From contig CM060200.1 in the NCBI GenBank assembly GCA_030562195.1, positions 16,554,001 to 16,618,000 on the forward strand: a stretch of 64,000 nucleotides of DNA, given 5' to 3'. Positions 61,252 to 64,000 of this stretch are shown here, piece after piece (position 1 is the first letter of the stretch; each line of letters begins with the position of its first letter). The position numbers were made by a program, and so were the translations under genes. The DNA is from Nipponacmea schrenckii (Eukaryota > Mollusca > Gastropoda > Lottiidae). The notes under the pieces were generated by a model. That model was not told the DNA's origin. It made no database searches and was given only the letters and a program-made list of their open reading frames with translations.

Positions 61252-61416
61252 TTGAAAAAAGCTTTCAAGAAAACATCCTTTGATTTTATTCATTCAATAA
61301 AATCTTTTTTAGACTAAGAATATTGATCTATTCCACGCCATCACTCAAACAAATAGCCTAGTCGTTACTCTCCATTTCTAAAATCTAGAAAACTAGTTTT
61401 ACGACTTGATTCCTTT

Positions 61417-61629
61417 TGATCCGCCACAGGACAAAATGATCCGCCAGTTCTCTTTATGATCCGCCAACCTGGATGATCCGCAACTGAGGTTGACGTCTCA
61501 ATGATCCGCCATGCCTAGCCTATAAATACCGCAAAGAATTAAGCAGACCACATCAGCCTGACGAGACCCATACGGTCGAAACTAGTAGCTGCCATTAAGT
61601 AAAGAGAGGTCAATCTCGGCGATCCGCCA
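61417..61629 (+). promoter_or_regulatory. TGATCCGCCA array and TATA box
   Basis: TGATCCGCCA at 61417, 61437, 61457 and 61502; TGATCCGCA at 61474; CGATCCGCCA at 61620. The first three are exactly 20 bp apart. TATAAATA lies at 61521-61528, ten bases after the fifth site. Transcription from it would begin near 61550, just where the hammerhead starts. This looks like an element promoter with repeated binding sites. The binding protein is unknown. Confidence 0.55.
61554..61591 (+). ncRNA. Hammerhead ribozyme, type I, minimal stem III
   Basis: CAGC (61554-61557) then CUGACGA (61558-61564), stem II GACC/GGUC (61565-61568 with 61574-61577) with loop CAUAC, GAA (61578-61580), A-CUAG-U (61581-61586), A at the cleavage position (61587) and GCUG (61588-61591), which pairs with CAGC. 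Every invariant core base is present. A one- or two-bp stem III is known from hammerheads of Penelope-like elements and retrozymes. Predicted cut after 61587. Confidence 0.75.
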
Positions 61630-61639
61630 AAACCTTCAT

Positions 61640-61860
61640 CTTTCACACAACTTAAGATACAGATTAACAAAAAAACAGCTCACTATAAACTCACTAGAGT
61701 TTTATTTACAAACAAAACCTGAAATCAAAACGTTTAAGCCCTTTAGTACAAGAATCATCCATATTCAGACTATGTGTCAATAGCAATGAACCAACCAATA
61801 TGGCAGCACCTGGTGTTTCGAATAAAGTTTCATTGTTTGATTCCTGAATACTTATATAAA
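61640..61860 (-). other. Junction region, origin unclear
   Basis: Between the ribozyme segment and recognisable copia RT. The minus strand shows AATAAA-like 'gtaaataaaact' at about 61700, and the frame over it reads through (NNETLFETPGAAILVG) but has no RT motif. The copia YVDD box expected here is missing. Confidence 0.4.
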
Positions 61861-63390
61861 TCAAAAGTAAAGATGTTCTAATGAAAAACACGGCTTCATC
61901 GTACAGACTCATAACAGCCCCACATTTTAGTAATTCATCTTTAACACGCAAATACCATGCCCTGGGTGCATCTGACAGGCCATAGACAGTGGTGTTCAAT
62001 TTCCAAAGTTTTTCAGTGGAGGCCTCTTTAGGAGGTTTTAAGAACACATCCCTTTTTATACTATCCCCTTGCAAAAATGCAGACTTTACATCTAGAGAAT
62101 TTAAATGCCAGTGAAATGTGGAAATGAGAGTTAAAATAAGCCTAAGATTTTTCTTACAACATGTAGGTGAATCTTTCCTAATTGAGTCATCATATTCCTC
62201 AAACCCAAGAGCTACTAACCTGGCTTTAATATTCACATGCCCATCTTTTACCTTTTCAGTAAGCACCCAACGTACAGACACAGTAGACTGACCTACATCT
62301 TCGACCTCAGTGAACACATTATGTATTTTCCAATTATCTATTTCAGCTAATTTCGCAGATGCAGTTTCAATCTCTGTGTCAGTACCAAACAGGGAATTCT
62401 CAATTTTACGCCACTTAACTAATTCTAAATTCACACTTTTTAAACTTTTGTCATTGTCCTCAATATTTACCCAGTATTTGTTCTTTCCACTACTTTTTCC
62501 TGCTCTTCCAATGACTGTAGCTTCGCTCGATGAAGAGTCCTCCTGAACCTGATATTCGATTCTGTCTCCCTTTCATGGAATTGAAGGATTCAGATCATGT
62601 TCAACACTATCTTGTCCACTATTGACCACAGATTCAGGAGTCTCATCTAGCTCTAATGGGTATTCATCAGAATGTGAATCAGATTCAAGAGAACTTGTCA
62701 CTTTGCCACAGTCATTGTTAAAGGGATTTTTCACCTTAACATCATCAGTTTCAGAGTTTGTATTTGTATCAACTACTGCACTGGTTGTAGGTGGATAATG
62801 TTCATGTCTTAAGTGACACGGACTCACACGTACAGAAGTACCACCATGTCTTACGAAAATTTGTTGTCCATCCCTGCGGATAACCACTCCTGGTCCTTTC
62901 CAACATTTACTGTCATTGCGTTTATAAAACACTTTAGCACCCGTTTCAAAAATAAGACCTGTTGATGTCCGAACCTGTCTTTTAATAGCCCTTCTCAATT
63001 TCTCACTGGACTCCCTCTCAATGAAAGCTTTCCTTGCCGTTTGCTGTGCATTCAGATGATTTGCTATAAGTTGGCTCGTAGTGACTCCTTCCAAAGCAGG
63101 CAGTTTATCATAAAGAACAGATGGAAAATTGGGATTCTTTCCAAACACAAGCTGATTCGGACTATATCCATAAACATTTTGTAAAGTGTTCTTGGCGCTC
63201 ACTGCCCATGCTAACGCTATTTCTTTGGTACAATTAGTGTCTTTAATAATTTTCTCCATGATATTGGCAATAATTCCATTGTGTTTCTCTGTAATCCCGT
63301 TAGACCATGGGGATTCTGCAGCTGTTGTTTATGGAGTTGTTTTGATATCAATATTCATTTCGTTGCAGAGTGACAAAGTGTATATTTCGA
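61861..63390 (-). pseudogene. Copia integrase and RT, in-frame stops
   Basis: A single minus-strand frame from about 63390 to 61706 broken by TAA (63331-63329) and TGA (62575-62573). Integrase core: LCNEMNIDIKTT, ESPWSNGITEKHN (catalytic Glu), ALAWAVSAKNTLQNVYGYSP and NQLVFGKNPNFPSVLYD. The C-terminal part has VRTSTGLIFETGAKVFYKRN and KCWKGPGVVIRRDGQQIFVR. After the second stop: YWVNIEDNDKSL, then RT with WVLTEKVKDGHVNIKARLVA, LGFEEYDD, LNSLDVKSAFLQGD and LWKLNTTVYGLSDAPRAWY. This is Ty1/copia order (IN before RT). The frame loses homology near 61860, before YVDD. Confidence 0.85.
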
Positions 63391-63399
63391 TTTGTTGAA

Positions 63400-63660
63400 G
63401 TGCATTTGAAGAAGTGTAGAAGTGTAGAAGTAAGAAGTGTAGAAGTGAAGAAGTGTAGAAGTTAGAAGTGAAGAAGTGTAGAAGTGTAGAAGTGTAGAAG
63501 TTAGAAGTGAAGAAGTGAAGAAATGTAGAAGTTAGAAGTGTAGAAGTTAGAAGTGAAGAAGTGTAGAAGTTAGAAGTGTAGAAGTGTGAAAATACATTTG
63601 TCAAAGTGTGAAAGTTCAAATGTAAATTTGTCAACTTTACAAGTGTAGAAGTGTATGAGC
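63400..63660. repeat. GAAGTGTA-type microsatellite
   Basis: Irregular runs of GAAGTGTA, GAAGTTA and GAAGTGA with 8-bp or 7-bp steps, mostly within 63409-63590, then looser copies ('gaaagttcaaatgtaaatttg'). It replaces the N-terminal part of the copia integrase. Confidence 0.8.
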
Positions 63661-64000
63661 TGATGTTGAAATAAGGATGTGTGAAATGTCGATTGTACAA
63701 ATGTAGATGTTACATTTGTCATTTTGGACCGAGAGTTCGGGCAAGTATGCAAATTAGTGGGTGGAGCTGACCTCTTACGGAAATTTACGACTATTAAATG
63801 AGATATTAACGGAAATTCCCGGAAATAGTTTAAACTTAAATAAGAAAGTACCGATGAAACACAATCTAGATCCACTTTTATATCCGATTATGCTTGCAAA
63901 TTGGATTGTTCTAACGCCCTAGCTATTCTGTTTAGACGATTTCTGATTTCTTGTCGTATCTCCATTATATCATGTTTTCTGAATTATATTGTCAGTTTAA
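63661..64000. other. Right edge of the window, non-coding
   Basis: Nothing recognised. Confidence 0.35.

Noticed and set aside
63329..63700. Thr/Ser/Phe-rich minus frame
   Set aside because: Most of it is translation of the GAAGTGTA microsatellite; only the last residues are copia integrase.

Overview
This is AT-rich, intron-containing animal DNA, most likely from a mollusc and plausibly a bivalve. Four things point there. One recognisable host gene, membralin, is split by GT-AG introns. The repeats carry the phrases 'gagttattgcccttgactta' and 'agttatctccctt', which are familiar from molluscan genomes. Several elements have the layout described for bivalve pearl-type elements: terminal hairpins, a core of about 160-bp tandem monomers and a gacg/agac microsatellite. 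LINE, Penelope and copia families of kinds common in marine invertebrates fill most of the rest. The species cannot be named from the sequence. No rRNA, tRNA or CRISPR array was seen.

Layout. 0-1.6 kb: the 3' end of an LTR retrotransposon that ends inside a decayed minus-strand Crypton-like fragment. 1.99-8.1 kb: exons 2 and 1 of membralin (minus strand); their intron holds a pearl-like element and another lies beyond exon 2. 8.4-12.7 kb: two more pearl-like elements, one carrying two nested terminal-inverted-repeat elements. 14.8-22.4 kb: an L1/Tx1-like LINE, a TTAA-flanked MITE in two opposed copies, LINE 3' remnants and duplicated intergenic repeats. 22.9-26.4 kb and 32-38.2 kb: long pearl-like arrays. 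28.5-31.2 kb: a LINE broken by a duplicated non-coding repeat. 40.0-40.3 kb: a 305-bp LTR. 41.9-47.1 kb: a 34-bp minisatellite, a nearly intact 2A-motif LINE with one stop codon, then a 93-bp tandem repeat. 51.0-58.1 kb: a Penelope-like element (PLE) between inverted arms, one arm holding a 1.4-kb insertion that the other lacks. 58.7-63.4 kb: a decayed copia element whose reverse transcriptase is split by a second PLE and by a plus-strand segment with a zinc-finger ORF, a phased array of a 10-bp motif, a TATA box and a well-formed hammerhead ribozyme core.

How it fits together. Apart from membralin and perhaps two short exons, the window is a nest of mobile elements inserted into one another. 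Several filled and empty site pairs occur inside the window and give element boundaries directly. The most unusual material is (i) the zinc-finger / TGATCCGCCA array / TATA / hammerhead segment at 60.86-61.63 kb, (ii) hammerhead-like hairpins at 39.1, 51.2, 56.5 and 59.5 kb, three of which keep pairing while changing sequence, and (iii) a minisatellite in which each unit carries a consensus 5' splice site. Family names are from recognised motifs, not from database searches.
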